Positions 11,901-21,195 of a stretch of 64,000 nucleotides of DNA are shown here, one piece after another. Source of the stretch: Pisolithus tinctorius. Taxonomy: Eukaryota > Basidiomycota > Agaricomycetes > Boletales > Pisolithaceae. The stretch is taken from NCBI GenBank assembly GCA_024663395.1, contig JANFAH010000002.1:620001-684000 (forward strand), read 5' to 3'. A program made the translations under genes and the position numbers. Numbering within the stretch: position 1 is the first letter of the stretch; each line of letters opens with the position of its first letter. The notes under the pieces were generated by a model. The model did not search any database. It had not been told where the DNA came from and was given only the letters and a program-made list of their open reading frames with translations.

Positions 11901-12491
11901 GTTGCCCTGAACCAGCTTTGAAGCACACTTCTGGCCCTAGTGGCACACTCCTGGTACATTAGTTGGACATTACCGGTCCCCTGCACATCTTCGGTCTCCG
12001 GCTTTCCCTGACCTGGGCCTGAAGCACACCCCTAGGCCTTACCTGGTTATTCCCAGCCTTTGGTTTGCCTTAACCCAGCTCCGAAGTGCAACTCCGGCCC
12101 TCTGAGACATCAGCCTCAGCTTTCAGCTGTCTCCGGAAACCCCCATACAGCTGGTCTAGTCACTTCCGGACTCGGCTTTGCCTTGTCCCGGCCTGCTGAA
12201 CTGTCTGGCAGCCTCCTAGACCGGTCTCTGGCCCTCTTGTTGTCGCTTCTCTGGCCTCGGGTTCCCAGAACAGTCCTCGGACTTGACCCTTGCCCACAAA
12301 CCCGGCTTGTCCCATTCCGGTCCGAACTACTGGACCTCCAGTCATCGCTGGCCTGTCTCCCAGCCCTCGGGCTCACCCTTGGCGCTGTGTGTGCACTCGG
12401 ACTCACTCCTAGTCATGGGACCTCACTGCATAACCCTCTGAGTGTATTTCCCTATGGAACCTCAAGGGTTCGGTTCCTAAGAGGGGGATAC
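8914..12491 (+). other. Non-coding 3' interior of element C
   Basis: C/T-rich sequence saturated with CGG[A/C/T]CT; the five lines covering 9301-9600 contain nine such hexamers. No domain is visible in any frame. One pol-like relic is present: GTCTACCC followed by TAAGAGGGGGATA at 10404-10424, matching the central polypurine-like site in D pol. The tail GGTTCGGTTCCTAAG and AGGGGGATAC leads to the 3' LTR as in D. Confidence 0.7.
10404..10424 (+). promoter_or_regulatory. Central polypurine tract-like site in element C
   Basis: GTCTACCC plus TAAGAGGGGGATA matches D pol at 17657-17678 with one indel and one substitution, and contains the same purine core as the 3' PPT. C has no pol, so retention of this site alone suggests a nucleic-acid role in plus-strand priming. 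Confidence 0.55.
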
Positions 12492-13394
12492 TGTCATATC
12501 CATGACTCTCGGACTCGGACTCAGCCCAGTCCAGACCCCTAGCCCCTAACTCCGGTCAACTCCGGTCCTGGTCCAGCCTAGACAACCCAATCCCGGCCCT
12601 AGATAACTCAACTCCAGCCTGCATAACTCAAGTCCGGTGTTTTACCCCTATCTCCGGTCCGTTTCGGCCTCCCGGCCTTGCACTGCTCCACCCTGGTCCT
12701 CCTAGGTCTATGTCTGGGTCACCCGGACATAACTCCGGTCTGTTTCCCTTTTGTTTGTACTATATTTAGTTTAGCCCGTTCATCAGACTTGCTTACTGTA
12801 CAATCCTGTGTCCGACCCCGGTTATGCCAGTCACCCGGACTTTGGCTATAGCCTCTGCATAGCCACTGTGGCTATCCTCACTCTTGCTAATCATCTTGCT
12901 AATAGCTTATTCACAAGTCTGGCTTCATGTTCATTACTCCAGACCGGCCTCATGTATTTAACCCCTGTACATACTTCATAGTACCCTCAGTCAGAATATC
13001 AATTAAGTATTACCCTCAACTCTGTACTACCCCTTGAGACTACTCTATAGCTAAGGCCAAGCCTTAAGCTATCCCTGACCCCTGTCCCGGACCTCTCCCC
13101 GGCTTGCATAAGGGTACAGCACATAAGCTGAGACCAAGGGAGGTAGATCCAACCCCGGACCAGCTTCCCCTTGTGCGCACTCCAACACCGGTCGGTTTCC
13201 CATGCTACCGGCCTTGTTCCCGCGCTCCCGGTCTTAAGTCTGGTCCTCCGGACTTAGCCCCTAAACTCCGGCCTTGACTCCGGTCTAACTGGACTTGGCC
13301 CCTGTCTCCCAGCCTTGATTCTGGCCACTCGGACTTAACCCCTGTCACCCAGTCTTGAAGCCTGGTCACTCTGAGGGTAAACCCGTACTTGACA
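12492..13394 (+). repeat. 3' LTR of element C
   Basis: TGTCATATCC to GTACTTGACA, preceded by the polypurine tract CCTAAGAGGGGGATAC at about 12476-12491. It matches the 5' LTR apart from scattered transitions, mostly at CpG, and a 1-nt indel (GCTATAGCC against GCTATTAGCC). Confidence 0.93.
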
Positions 13395-13399
13395 CAATG

Positions 13400-13601
13400 T
13401 GTGGAAAGCTGGTGAAAACCCAACAAATCCAACACCAAAGACAAATAATGTGCAAGTGGTGGTTTGCCTCTGTGGAACCTGGAGTGCAGAAACAAAAATC
13501 TAATGTGGGGGGGGGGGCTTCAAGTAGAGTGCTCCTGGTGCAAGTTGATGATGAGTTATACAGGAGAACAAATGAGTGAGTAATGACTGGACAGAGGAGG
13601 C
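13400..13601 (-). mobile_element. Middle piece of family E unit E2
   Basis: Continues the E sequence (GTGGAAAGCTGGTGAAAACC and onward) between the C target duplication and element D. It ends at the D target duplication GAGGC (13597-13601), and E2 resumes at 21196. A decayed version of the first E hairpin lies near 13528-13566. Confidence 0.8.
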
Positions 13602-14127
13602 TGTCATAGTCGTGCCTCGACTCCGGCCGGACTCGGCCTCACGCTCACTCAGTCCGGCCGCGGCCTCGCCAATCCCGTATCTCCAGTTGGTCTAGCGCGG
13701 TAGACACTGCCTTGCAGTGTCTGTCACTTTGGTTAAGTCCTCGCCCGGTCTTGTCCCCAGTCCACTCTGTCCTGGTCTCCGTTGTCTTTGTCATATCTTA
13801 CTAATACTTGCCTTACCAATCATCTTAGCAATCCTTGCGAGACCGGCATTACCGGTCTCCGTACTATAGTTACTTCTAGTATATAAACTTGTAGATACTC
13901 GGCCTGTACTCCTTAGTCTGAAATCAACTAAGTTAACCCTGATAACCCCACTTCGGCCTTGGACTCGGACTGAGACCCACGCAAGGGAATAGCGCTGTAT
14001 CCTCAGTCGCTAAGTCCAAGCAGTCCACCCTTCTTTACCTTCGTCTTTATCCTTGACTCTGACCCCTCGGCCTTGCGCCCGCTTCGGTCTCTGGTCCGGT
14101 CTCAACCCAGACACCCCGTACTTGACA
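13602..14127 (+). repeat. 5' LTR of element D
   Basis: TGTCATAGTC to GTACTTGACA. TATATAAA at 13880-13887 is followed about 35 bp later by AGTCTGAAAT (13915-13924), the predicted RNA start. Nearly all differences from the 3' LTR are C/T or G/A at CpG. Confidence 0.93.
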
Positions 14128-14139
14128 GTATTTCAGACT
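14128..14139 (+). promoter_or_regulatory. Self-priming primer-binding site of element D
   Basis: ATTTCAGACT at 14130-14139 is a perfect 10-nt complement of AGTCTGAAAT at 13915-13924, just downstream of the TATA box. Confidence 0.75.
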
Positions 14140-14165
14140 CTCCACTTGTGTGGGTCTAATACACC

Positions 14166-15545
14166 ATGGCAACCAAGACTCGATTCCAACCTCCCCGTGG
14201 CTGCTCTGCCACCAATCCCGACTCCGCTTCAGCCAGTGGGGCTCGCCGCGAAACAGCAATAGCCGCTTTGGGCACCACTAGGCGCTCTCCAGGTCCCGTC
14301 AGTCCTTTCAGGGGCTTCTCAGCCCGCACATCTAACACCCCCACCCCACGTCGTCCCACTGCTCCCATCCCCGAGGGTGACCCCGGCGATGATGGGCCAG
14401 GCGACGATGATGACAACAACCCAGACGATGATGACCCCGGTGATAATGGTCCCGGTGATGATAACCCAGAAGATAATGATCCGGAAGACGATCCGGACTT
14501 CCCAGACCCAGACACCGAACCCGCGGTCGTGGTCTTCGACAGTCTCACAAAGGCCATCAAGTTGTTGGCTCGCAACGCCCGTACTAGTCCTGAGTCCTCA
14601 AGCAGGACCAAGCTACGCGAGCCCGATACCTTTGATGGAACAGATCCCAAGAAGCTCCACGCGTTCTTTATCCAGTGCAAGCTTAATTTCCAAGACCGAC
14701 CCCGGGCTTTTAGGACTGACCGCGCCAAGGTCATCTTCGCCCAGTCGTACCTCAAAGGCATGGCCCTTGAGTGGTTTGAGCCAGACTTGCTCGGGCTCAA
14801 TGACCCCGATGACCGGCCTCTCTGGATGGACTCCTGGAGGGAGTTCGTCCTAGAATTGCAAACCACCTTCGGCCCTCACGACCCAGTTGCTGACGCCGAG
14901 AGCCAACTCGACCACTTGCACATGAAGGAAAGTCAGCGCATTAATAAATACGTAGTCGACTTCAATCGGCTTGCCTCACAAGTCCGAGGCTATGGTGACG
15001 GTGCGCTGCGCCATCATTTCTATTCCGGCCTCCCAGACCGAATCAAGGACGAGGTCTGTCGGGTTGGCAAACCCCGGACACTTCACGAGCTCCGCCACCT
15101 CGCCCAGGAGATAGATGCACGCTATTGGGAACGCAAGGAAGAAGTCCAGCGGGCGAGTAAGCACCAAGGCTCGTCTAACTCCAGCAACAATAAGTCCAGA
15201 GGTTCTGGCAACAACAGTCAGGCCAAGACCGGTCAAGATAAATCCAAGACCGGCAGCAACAACAACACCGGTTCTACCCCTAAGCCAGCTTCATCGAAGC
15301 CGGGCAATAGCAATAACAGTAACTCGTCCAAGCCCAAGCCTAGCAAACTCGGGAAGGATGGGAAACTCACCCCAGAAGAACGCAAGCGTCGCCTAGACGG
15401 AAACCTCTGCATGTTCTGCGGAGGGTCCGGTCATTTTGCTGACAAATGCCCCAAGAAAGCCGGAAAGGCCAAAGCTCGTGCTGCGGCTACCACTGAGGCC
15501 ACACCGGCCTCGGGCTCAGGTACTACCCCCGAGACAAAAAAATAG
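14166..15545 (+). CDS. gag: Gag polyprotein of element D
   Basis: A 459-residue structural protein that forms the cytoplasmic retrotransposon particle. The first ATG after the PBS (14166) fits as the start. Residues about 70-115 are an Asp/Pro/Gly-rich acidic tract. The capsid-like core spans about 145-320, with EPDTFDGTDPKKLHAF, NFQDRPRAF, AQSYLKGMALEWFEPDL and HFYSGLPDRIKDEV, all shared with the gags of A2 and B. A Ser/Asn/Lys-rich linker leads to a CCHC zinc knuckle, CMFCGGSGHFADKC, near residue 415, which binds RNA. It ends PETKK with TAG inside the frameshift cassette that gives access to pol. The frame is intact. Confidence 0.95.
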   Translation: MATKTRFQPPRGCSATNPDSASASGARRETAIAALGTTRRSPGPVSPFRGFSARTSNTPTPRRPTAPIPEGDPGDDGPGDDDDNNPDDDDPGDNGPGDDNPEDNDPEDDPDFPDPDTEPAVVVFDSLTKAIKLLARNARTSPESSSRTKLREPDTFDGTDPKKLHAFFIQCKLNFQDRPRAFRTDRAKVIFAQSYLKGMALEWFEPDLLGLNDPDDRPLWMDSWREFVLELQTTFGPHDPVADAESQLDHLHMKESQRINKYVVDFNRLASQVRGYGDGALRHHFYSGLPDRIKDEVCRVGKPRTLHELRHLAQEIDARYWERKEEVQRASKHQGSSNSSNNKSRGSGNNSQAKTGQDKSKTGSNNNTGSTPKPASSKPGNSNNSNSSKPKPSKLGKDGKLTPEERKRRLDGNLCMFCGGSGHFADKCPKKAGKAKARAAATTEATPASGSGTTPETKK

Positions 15546-15584
15546 GTAGCGGCTCCCAGGACTCCGCACAATCTGGGAGCTGCG
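15536..15584 (+). promoter_or_regulatory. Programmed -1 ribosomal frameshift cassette of element D
   Basis: Heptamer A AAA AAA at 15536-15542 sits in the gag frame just before the TAG (15543-15545). A 5-nt spacer is followed by a stem: AGCGGCTCCCAG (15548-15559) pairs with CTGGGAGCTGCG (15573-15584), with a 13-nt loop. A -1 slip reads ATA GGT AGC onward, an open frame that continues into pol. This is the classic XXXYYYZ plus stem-loop layout, and A2 and B have the same arrangement. Confidence 0.85.
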
Positions 15585-18500
15585 TTGACTCCGGTTGTGC
15601 AAACTTGGAGGCTCGTCTCAACGCGTCCGCTCTTTCCAGCCTGAATTCTTTAACCCCATATGTCACATTAGAAAACCCAGAAATACCTCGGCTTCATACT
15701 TTAGTGGACTCCAGTTCCACACATTGTTTCATAGATAACCAATTTGTTAATCAACATTCATTTACCCCTTACTCGGTCTCACCAATCCGACTCCGGCTTT
15801 TCGATGGAATGTCCACCTTCACCATAACCCAAGCAGTAGATGTCAACATTCGCTTCGCGTCCGGCGATGTCACCCTGGTAACCCTGTTTTTAGCCCCGTT
15901 GGATTCTGAGTGTAAGATAGTTCTCGGACATGACTGGCTCACCCGCTACAATCCGTTGATTGATTGGGTATTGAGCAGTCTAACATTCCGGACTCCTGCA
16001 CAAGGAATGCCAACCCCGTCGACACCCCCTGTAAGCCCGGTTTCCACCGGCCTTCCTGACTCTGGTCCTAGTGACCAACCCGGCCTTGCGCCATCTGTAC
16101 CGGTCTCCGACTCTCCGGCTCGCACCCCTCTGAAGGCCCCTCTGGTTTCCCTAATCAATGCAGCCACCTTTGTGCGCGCCTGTAAACTAGAAGGGTCTGT
16201 CCAGTTCCAACTTCAACTCCGTCCCTCGGACTCAGCTCAAGCCCGATCGGCCTCGGCTTCACCTCCTCCGGCCTTACCCAATGTTCCGGAAGAGTACCAT
16301 GATTTTGCTGATGTATTCAGCAAGGCCAAGGCCTTGGCACTCCCACCTCACCGGGAGTATGACCTGAAGATAGAACTCGAAGAAGGAACAACCCCGCCCC
16401 TCGGCACAATCTACTCGCTGTCCCTGGTTGAGCTCCAAGCTCTCCGGACTTTCATCAACAAAAACCTTACTACTGGATTCATTCAGCCTACTTCCTCCCC
16501 GTATGCTGCACCGGTCCTCTTTGTCAAAAAGAAGGACGGCTCCCTCCGGCTCTGTGTAGATTTCTGCGGCCTCAACAAAATCACTAAGAAGGATCGCTAC
16601 CCGCTACCACTCATCTCCGACCTCTTGGACTCACCCAGCCGAGCCAAAATCTATACTAAGATTGATCTTCGGCATGCCTATCATCTCGTCTGGATTGCTC
16701 CGGGCGATGAATGGAAGACCGCATTCCGGACTCGGTATGGATCCTATGAGTGGTTAGTAATGCCCTTCGGCCTCACCAATGCCCTGGCCGCCTTCCAATG
16801 CTTTGTGAATACCATCTTCGCGGATATGTTGGATGTCTGCGTAGTCGTCTACTTAGATGACATCTTAATCTACTCTGGAGATAAGGAGTCTCACAAGCAG
16901 CATGTCCGAGAAGTCCTCCGCCAGCTTCGGCTTCACGGCCTTTATGCGAAGCCGGAGAAATGTGAGTTTCACTCAGACTCGGTCGAATACCTCGGATTCC
17001 ACCTCTCCCCTGCCGGCCTCACGATGTCCAAGGAAAAGGTCCAGACCATTTGCAATTGGCCTGAGCCTCGCAAAGTCAAAGACATTCAATCCTTCCTTGG
17101 CTTCGCTAACTTCTACTGCCGTTTTATCTTTAACTACTTGGACATCGTCATGCCACTGACTCGGCTTACCCGCAAGGGGGCTCCTTGGAGCTTCTCTGAG
17201 GAGTGCCGCCGGTCATTCAATAACCTCAAGGCTGCCTTCACCACTGCACTGGTCTTAACTCACTTCATCCCCGGGGTCCCTATCACCATCGAGACCGATG
17301 CATCGGACTACGCCATTGCCGGCATTCTGTCTATTACTTGTGGTGACGGCCAAATACATCCGGTCGCATTCTACTCCCGGACTCTGACGGCCCCGGAATT
17401 GAATTATGACACCCACGACAAGGAATTGCTTGCCATTTTCGAAGCATTCCGGACCTGGCGCCATTACCTTGAGGGCTCGGCCTCACCAGTCGATGTTGTT
17501 ACCGACCACAAGAATCTCGAGTACTTCTCCACCTCCAAAGTACTCACCCGCCGCCAAGCTCACTGGTCAGAGTTCCTGTCTCAATTCAACATGATCATTA
17601 GATTCAGGCCCGGTAAGCTTGGGGCTAAGCCCGACGCCCTAACTAGACAATGGGACGTCTACCCCAAAGAGGGGGATAGCAGCTACGCCCGAGTGAACCT
17701 GCAGAACCTGAGACCGGTCTTCACCCAAGAGCAACTAGCGGTCTCCCTTCGTGCAACTTACCTCGAGTACCCGGTCTTACGAGCAGTCGCACTGATGGAC
17801 GTAGAGAAACTTCATAATGACATCCTGACCGCACTGCTGGACGACCTGGTCTCACAAATCCGCCTGTCCGACATGTCTGATCCCCGGTGGTCAGTAGATG
17901 ACACCGGCTTCCTTCGTCTTGATGGAAGGATCTACGTGCCAGACTCAAATGATCTCCGTCTTAGGGTCTTGCGGCTTAAGCATGACCACCCTCTGTCCGG
18001 CCACTTCGGCCAAAACCGCACTTTAGAACTCATACGGCATGAGTATACCTGGCCCGGCCTCAGGACCTTCGTCAAGGACTATGTCCAGTCTTGCACGACC
18101 TGCGCTCGGGCTAAGGTTCCCCGCCATCGGCCTTATGGCCTCCTCAAGCAACTCCCAGTACCGGAGAAGCTGTGGAACTCCATCTCTATGGATTTCATCG
18201 AGCAGCTTCCGGCCTCAACTGGCTTCACAGCCATCCTTGTAGTAGTTGATTGGCTTTCCAAGCAGGCCATATTCATCCCCACCCACGACACCATAACAGC
18301 CCCAGAACTCGCCAAACTATTCCTACTCCATGTCTTTTCAAAGCACGGAGTGCCGGCCCATGTAACCTCAGACCGAGGCTCGGAGTTTGTGTCTCACTTC
18401 TTCCGGTCACTCAGTAAGGCCTTGGATATGCACTTACACTTCACCTCGGGCTACCACCCCGAAGGCGATGGCCAGACCGAGAGGACCAACCAGACCTTGG

Positions 18501-19261
18501 AACAATACCTCCGAGTGTACTGTAATTACCAACAGGACAACTGGGCCGAGCTACTACCTTTGGCCGAGTTCGCTTATAACAATGCCCCTAGCACTACTAC
18601 TGGTGTTTCACCCTTCTTCGCTAATAAGGGCTATCACCCTAACATCTCGGTGTACCCGGAGTGCGACCTCACCTCCGCTCGGGCTCGTGACTATGCAGTC
18701 GACTTAGACTCACTGCATCAATACCTATGGGAAGAAATGACCCTAGCACAGCAGCGCTACCAAGGACCGGCCGATGCTAAACGCATACCGGCTCCGGACT
18801 TCAAGGTCGGTGACCAGGTATATGTGAAAGCCAAATACTTCCGGTCAACTTGGCCTTCCAAGAAACTCTCAGAAAAGAATCTTGGACCATATCCGGTCAT
18901 AGCTCAGGCCGGTACCCACTCTTTCACACTGCGCCTGCCAGACTCAATGCGCGCGGTGCACCCGGTCTTCCATGTTTCCCAACTCGAGCCGGCCATCCCT
19001 AACACCATCCCGAACCGGACTCAACCACCACCTCCACCAGTCGAAGTCGATGGTGATCTAGAGTTTGAGGTAGCAGAAATCCTCGACTCTAAGGTTGACC
19101 GGCGTCGCCGGTGTTGGCTTCAGTATTTAGTCCGGTGGACCAGCTACGAAGGGACTGATGAAGAAACTACTTGGGTACTAGCTACAGAGCTAGACAATGC
19201 TTCTGAACTCGTGCAAGAGTTCCATTCTCACTATCCTAATAAACCCGGCCCCTTCCAATGA
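15542..19261 (+). CDS. pol: Pol polyprotein of element D
   Basis: An open frame of about 1,239 codons reached by -1 frameshifting from gag; counting from 15605 it has 1218 residues. Domains in order, by residue from 15605: retropepsin (LVDSSSTHCFID, ~35), RT (FVKKKDGSLRLCVDF ~301, YLDD ~416), RNase H (ETDASDYAIAGI ~562), integrase HHCC finger (~792-830), DDE core (SMDFIEQLP ~861, SDRGSEF ~922, GDGQTERTN ~954) and a chromodomain (~1152-1205). It makes cDNA and integrates it, and the chromodomain may steer it to marked chromatin. Oddities: the protease motif is DSS rather than DSG, and RT shows VDFCGLNK, NALAAFQCF and HLVWIA where A/B have VDYRG, NAPAAFQR and HLVRI. Most fit CpG transitions, so activity is doubtful. 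Confidence 0.95.
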   Translation: MGSGSQDSAQSGSCVDSGCANLEARLNASALSSLNSLTPYVTLENPEIPRLHTLVDSSSTHCFIDNQFVNQHSFTPYSVSPIRLRLFDGMSTFTITQAVDVNIRFASGDVTLVTLFLAPLDSECKIVLGHDWLTRYNPLIDWVLSSLTFRTPAQGMPTPSTPPVSPVSTGLPDSGPSDQPGLAPSVPVSDSPARTPLKAPLVSLINAATFVRACKLEGSVQFQLQLRPSDSAQARSASASPPPALPNVPEEYHDFADVFSKAKALALPPHREYDLKIELEEGTTPPLGTIYSLSLVELQALRTFINKNLTTGFIQPTSSPYAAPVLFVKKKDGSLRLCVDFCGLNKITKKDRYPLPLISDLLDSPSRAKIYTKIDLRHAYHLVWIAPGDEWKTAFRTRYGSYEWLVMPFGLTNALAAFQCFVNTIFADMLDVCVVVYLDDILIYSGDKESHKQHVREVLRQLRLHGLYAKPEKCEFHSDSVEYLGFHLSPAGLTMSKEKVQTICNWPEPRKVKDIQSFLGFANFYCRFIFNYLDIVMPLTRLTRKGAPWSFSEECRRSFNNLKAAFTTALVLTHFIPGVPITIETDASDYAIAGILSITCGDGQIHPVAFYSRTLTAPELNYDTHDKELLAIFEAFRTWRHYLEGSASPVDVVTDHKNLEYFSTSKVLTRRQAHWSEFLSQFNMIIRFRPGKLGAKPDALTRQWDVYPKEGDSSYARVNLQNLRPVFTQEQLAVSLRATYLEYPVLRAVALMDVEKLHNDILTALLDDLVSQIRLSDMSDPRWSVDDTGFLRLDGRIYVPDSNDLRLRVLRLKHDHPLSGHFGQNRTLELIRHEYTWPGLRTFVKDYVQSCTTCARAKVPRHRPYGLLKQLPVPEKLWNSISMDFIEQLPASTGFTAILVVVDWLSKQAIFIPTHDTITAPELAKLFLLHVFSKHGVPAHVTSDRGSEFVSHFFRSLSKALDMHLHFTSGYHPEGDGQTERTNQTLEQYLRVYCNYQQDNWAELLPLAEFAYNNAPSTTTGVSPFFANKGYHPNISVYPECDLTSARARDYAVDLDSLHQYLWEEMTLAQQRYQGPADAKRIPAPDFKVGDQVYVKAKYFRSTWPSKKLSEKNLGPYPVIAQAGTHSFTLRLPDSMRAVHPVFHVSQLEPAIPNTIPNRTQPPPPPVEVDGDLEFEVAEILDSKVDRRRRCWLQYLVRWTSYEGTDEETTWVLATELDNASELVQEFHSHYPNKPGPFQ
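17657..17678 (+). promoter_or_regulatory. Central polypurine tract-like site in D pol
   Basis: AAAGAGGGGGATA between RNase H and integrase copies the core of the 3' PPT (AAGAGGGGGATAC at 20657-20669). It encodes YPKEGD, conserved in A2 and B, so protein conservation alone could explain it. Its survival in non-coding element C argues for a priming role. Confidence 0.5.
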
Positions 19262-19451
19262 GGACTGGTCTCAACCGGCCTCAGTTTCAGTTTCAGTTTT
19301 CTATCGGTATCTAGTGTTCCTTTTGATCCCTTACTTACTATGTTTTTCTTTTCTTGTTTGCTCTCACTTACTATACAAGATCGAAACCGGACACCAGACA
19401 CCGGGCACATGACATTCGCAGAGGAAACAACACAAACACTACGCTACAGGT

Positions 19452-20532
19452 CTATTCAGCCTTGGCCATACTCTCGTCCTCCCCTTCAGACTCCTCCTCA
19501 TCTTCACTGTGGGCCTTCAACCACTCGGCCTCCTCGTGCAACTCGTCAGAATCGAGCTCAGACGAGCCCGAGTCTGAAGGGGATACCGCCATCCCGAAGC
19601 CGTACGATTCGTCGAGTATCGACTCGAGCGCATCGGCTATGCGACCCGAGTTTTCGACCGCGGTCTCGTGGAGTTCGAAAAGGCTGGCCAAGTTGTTGGC
19701 AATCAGCCCCACGGCCTCGATCAGTCGCTCGAGCTTATTCTCCAAACCCAAGTACCTGGCCACGCCGACCTCTTTCATCCCGCTCCCGCTGGCCTCGAAC
19801 TCATCGAGGTCCAAGACCTCGGTCAGTCTTGCACTCGTCCTCGCCCATTTCTGGTTGCTGGGCCCGGCTTTGGCGTTTTCCTCGTCGACTCTCCTCTTCT
19901 TGCCTTTGACAGCTTTGGGGCCGGCCTCGGCATCCTTCCTGTCCCCGGGCCAGTGACACTTGCCTTTGGACTGGTTGCACCGTATGCAGGCGACCCGCTT
20001 CTTGTTACCGTCCATGAGGAACTCGCAGACGGTGTTCGCCCGGGTGCAGCGGGTACAACTAAAAAGACGGTTAAGAGAGGGACAAGCACGAGGGTGAAAA
20101 AGACACTCACCCAGGGTCCATCACCACTTTCTTTACTTCGCCCCTGGCCTCACTGCCACCGGCCCCAGCCTCACTACCCTTTCCGGCCTCGGCCTTGCGT
20201 CTACGCTCGGCCTCCCATCTCTCTTCCTCCTTGCGCACTCTCTTCTCTTCGGCCTCCCTCTCTGCTCTCTCGGTCTTGGCCCTCTCCCGCTCGGCCCTCT
20301 CGGCTTCGGCCTTCTCCCTAGCCACCGTCTTGGCTTCAAGCCGAGCCTGCTCCTCCCGCTGGGCTTGCTCAGCCGCCTTTCGCCTTTTCCTCTCCTTCGC
20401 CTTCGCCCTCATCACCTCCTCTTCGGCATCGGTGTCGTACCTGATGTCGTCGTCAGGGACTTGGGCCCAGTCGACGACGACTCAGTCTTCGTTGTTGTTA
20501 TCGGCAGCGACGATCGGTCTCGAATTGGACAT
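19452..20532 (-). CDS. Antisense accessory gene of element D: coiled-coil Zn2Cys6 protein
   Basis: A spliced gene facing pol, 190 bp from the pol stop. Exon 20415-20111 encodes a Glu/Arg/Ala-rich coiled coil. The intron 20110-20059 (52 nt) has GTGAGT and TTTTTAG borders. Exon 20058-19452 opens with the cluster CTRCTRANTVC, a 12-residue spacer, then CIRCNQSKGKC, an exact CX2CX6CX12CX2CX6C binuclear zinc pattern. An amphipathic helix (LGLENKLERLIEAVGLI) and an acidic Ser/Glu/Asp tail follow. From ATG 20415 it is 303 residues. An earlier in-frame ATG at 20532 (MSNSRPIVAADN) gives a coding-like leader broken by TGA at 20482-20484, so the true N-terminus may be lost. Known fungal Zn2Cys6 proteins are DNA-binding regulators; the same role here is inference. 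A related gene lies in A2 and A1. Confidence 0.8.
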
Positions 20533-20669
20533 GATGGTTAGGATGAGAAAGAGAGACGCAAAAGGCTTAGCGAGCCACAAGTATCGGTTTTTCAAACTCA
20601 GCCGATTTTCGGACTCAGCCTGCCACTCTCGCAGGGGTCTCATGGGTTCGACCCCTAAGAGGGGGATAC

Positions 20670-21195
20670 TGTCATAGTCATGCCTCGACTCCGGCCAGAC
20701 TCGGCCTCGTGCTCACTCAGTCCGGCCACAGCCTCGCCAATCCTGTATCTCCAGTTGGTCTAGCGCGGTAGACACTGCCTTGCAGTGTCTGTCACTTCGG
20801 TTAAGTCCTTGCCCGGTCTTGTCCCCGGTCCACTCTGTCCCGGTCTCCGTTGTCTTTGTCATATCTTACTAATACTTGCCTTACCAATCATCTTAGCAAT
20901 CCTTGCGAGACCGGCATTACCGGTCTCCGTACTATAGTTACTTCTAGTATATAAACTCATAGATACTCGGCCTGTACTCCTTAGTCTGAAATCAACTAAG
21001 TTAACCCTGATAACCCCGCTTCGGCCTCAGACTCGGACTGAGACCCATGCAAGGGAATAGCGCTGTATCCTCAGTCGCTAAGTCCAAGCAGTCCACCCTT
21101 CTGTACCTTCGTCTTTATCCTTGACTCCGACCCCTCGGCCTCGCGCCCGCTTCGGTCTCTGGTCCGGTCTCAACCCGGACACCCCGTACTTGACA
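20670..21195 (+). repeat. 3' LTR of element D
   Basis: TGTCATAGTC to GTACTTGACA, preceded by PPT CCTAAGAGGGGGATAC (20654-20669). Same length as the 5' LTR, with scattered CpG-type transitions. Confidence 0.93.

Larger units (their letters stand above)
4814..13394 (+). mobile_element. Element C: non-autonomous gypsy-type LTR element without gag or pol
   Basis: Two LTRs of about 904 bp, a self-priming PBS and a 3' polypurine tract bound a 6.8-kb interior that encodes no recognisable gag or pol. Target duplication CAATG is at 4809-4813 and 13395-13399. The interior is C/T-rich and packed with CGG[A/C/T]CT hexamers. It carries the 1.86-kb E1 unit. C shares LTR termini, the PPT (CCTAAGAGGGGGATAC) and the motif with D, which could supply proteins in trans. 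It resembles a large retrotransposon derivative (LARD). LTR differences are mostly CpG transitions, which suggests moderate age. Confidence 0.9.
13602..21195 (+). mobile_element. Element D: complete chromodomain Ty3/gypsy retrotransposon with antisense accessory gene
   Basis: 7594 bp with two 526-bp LTRs and target duplication GAGGC (13597-13601, 21196-21200). Order: 5' LTR, self-priming PBS, gag, -1 frameshift cassette, pol, convergent antisense Zn2Cys6 gene, PPT, 3' LTR. gag and pol are both open. LTR differences and several Arg to Cys/Trp changes in pol fit CpG decay, so the copy is complete in structure but may not be active. It lies inside E2 and is therefore younger than E2. Confidence 0.93.

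Noticed and set aside
5932..12542. Many Pro/Ser/Leu-rich reading frames in element C
   Set aside because: They exist in several overlapping frames because the C/T-rich motif sequence is poor in stop codons. No domain, no consistent frame and no start context.
14156..14866. 236-codon minus-strand frame opposite D gag
   Set aside because: Mirror of the Asp- and Pro-rich gag codons. Nothing comparable is kept opposite the gags of A2 or B.
20195..20677. + strand frame opposite the D accessory gene
   Set aside because: Ser/Ala/Leu-rich reflection of the Glu/Arg coiled coil. The minus strand has the zinc cluster, splice sites and a counterpart in A2.
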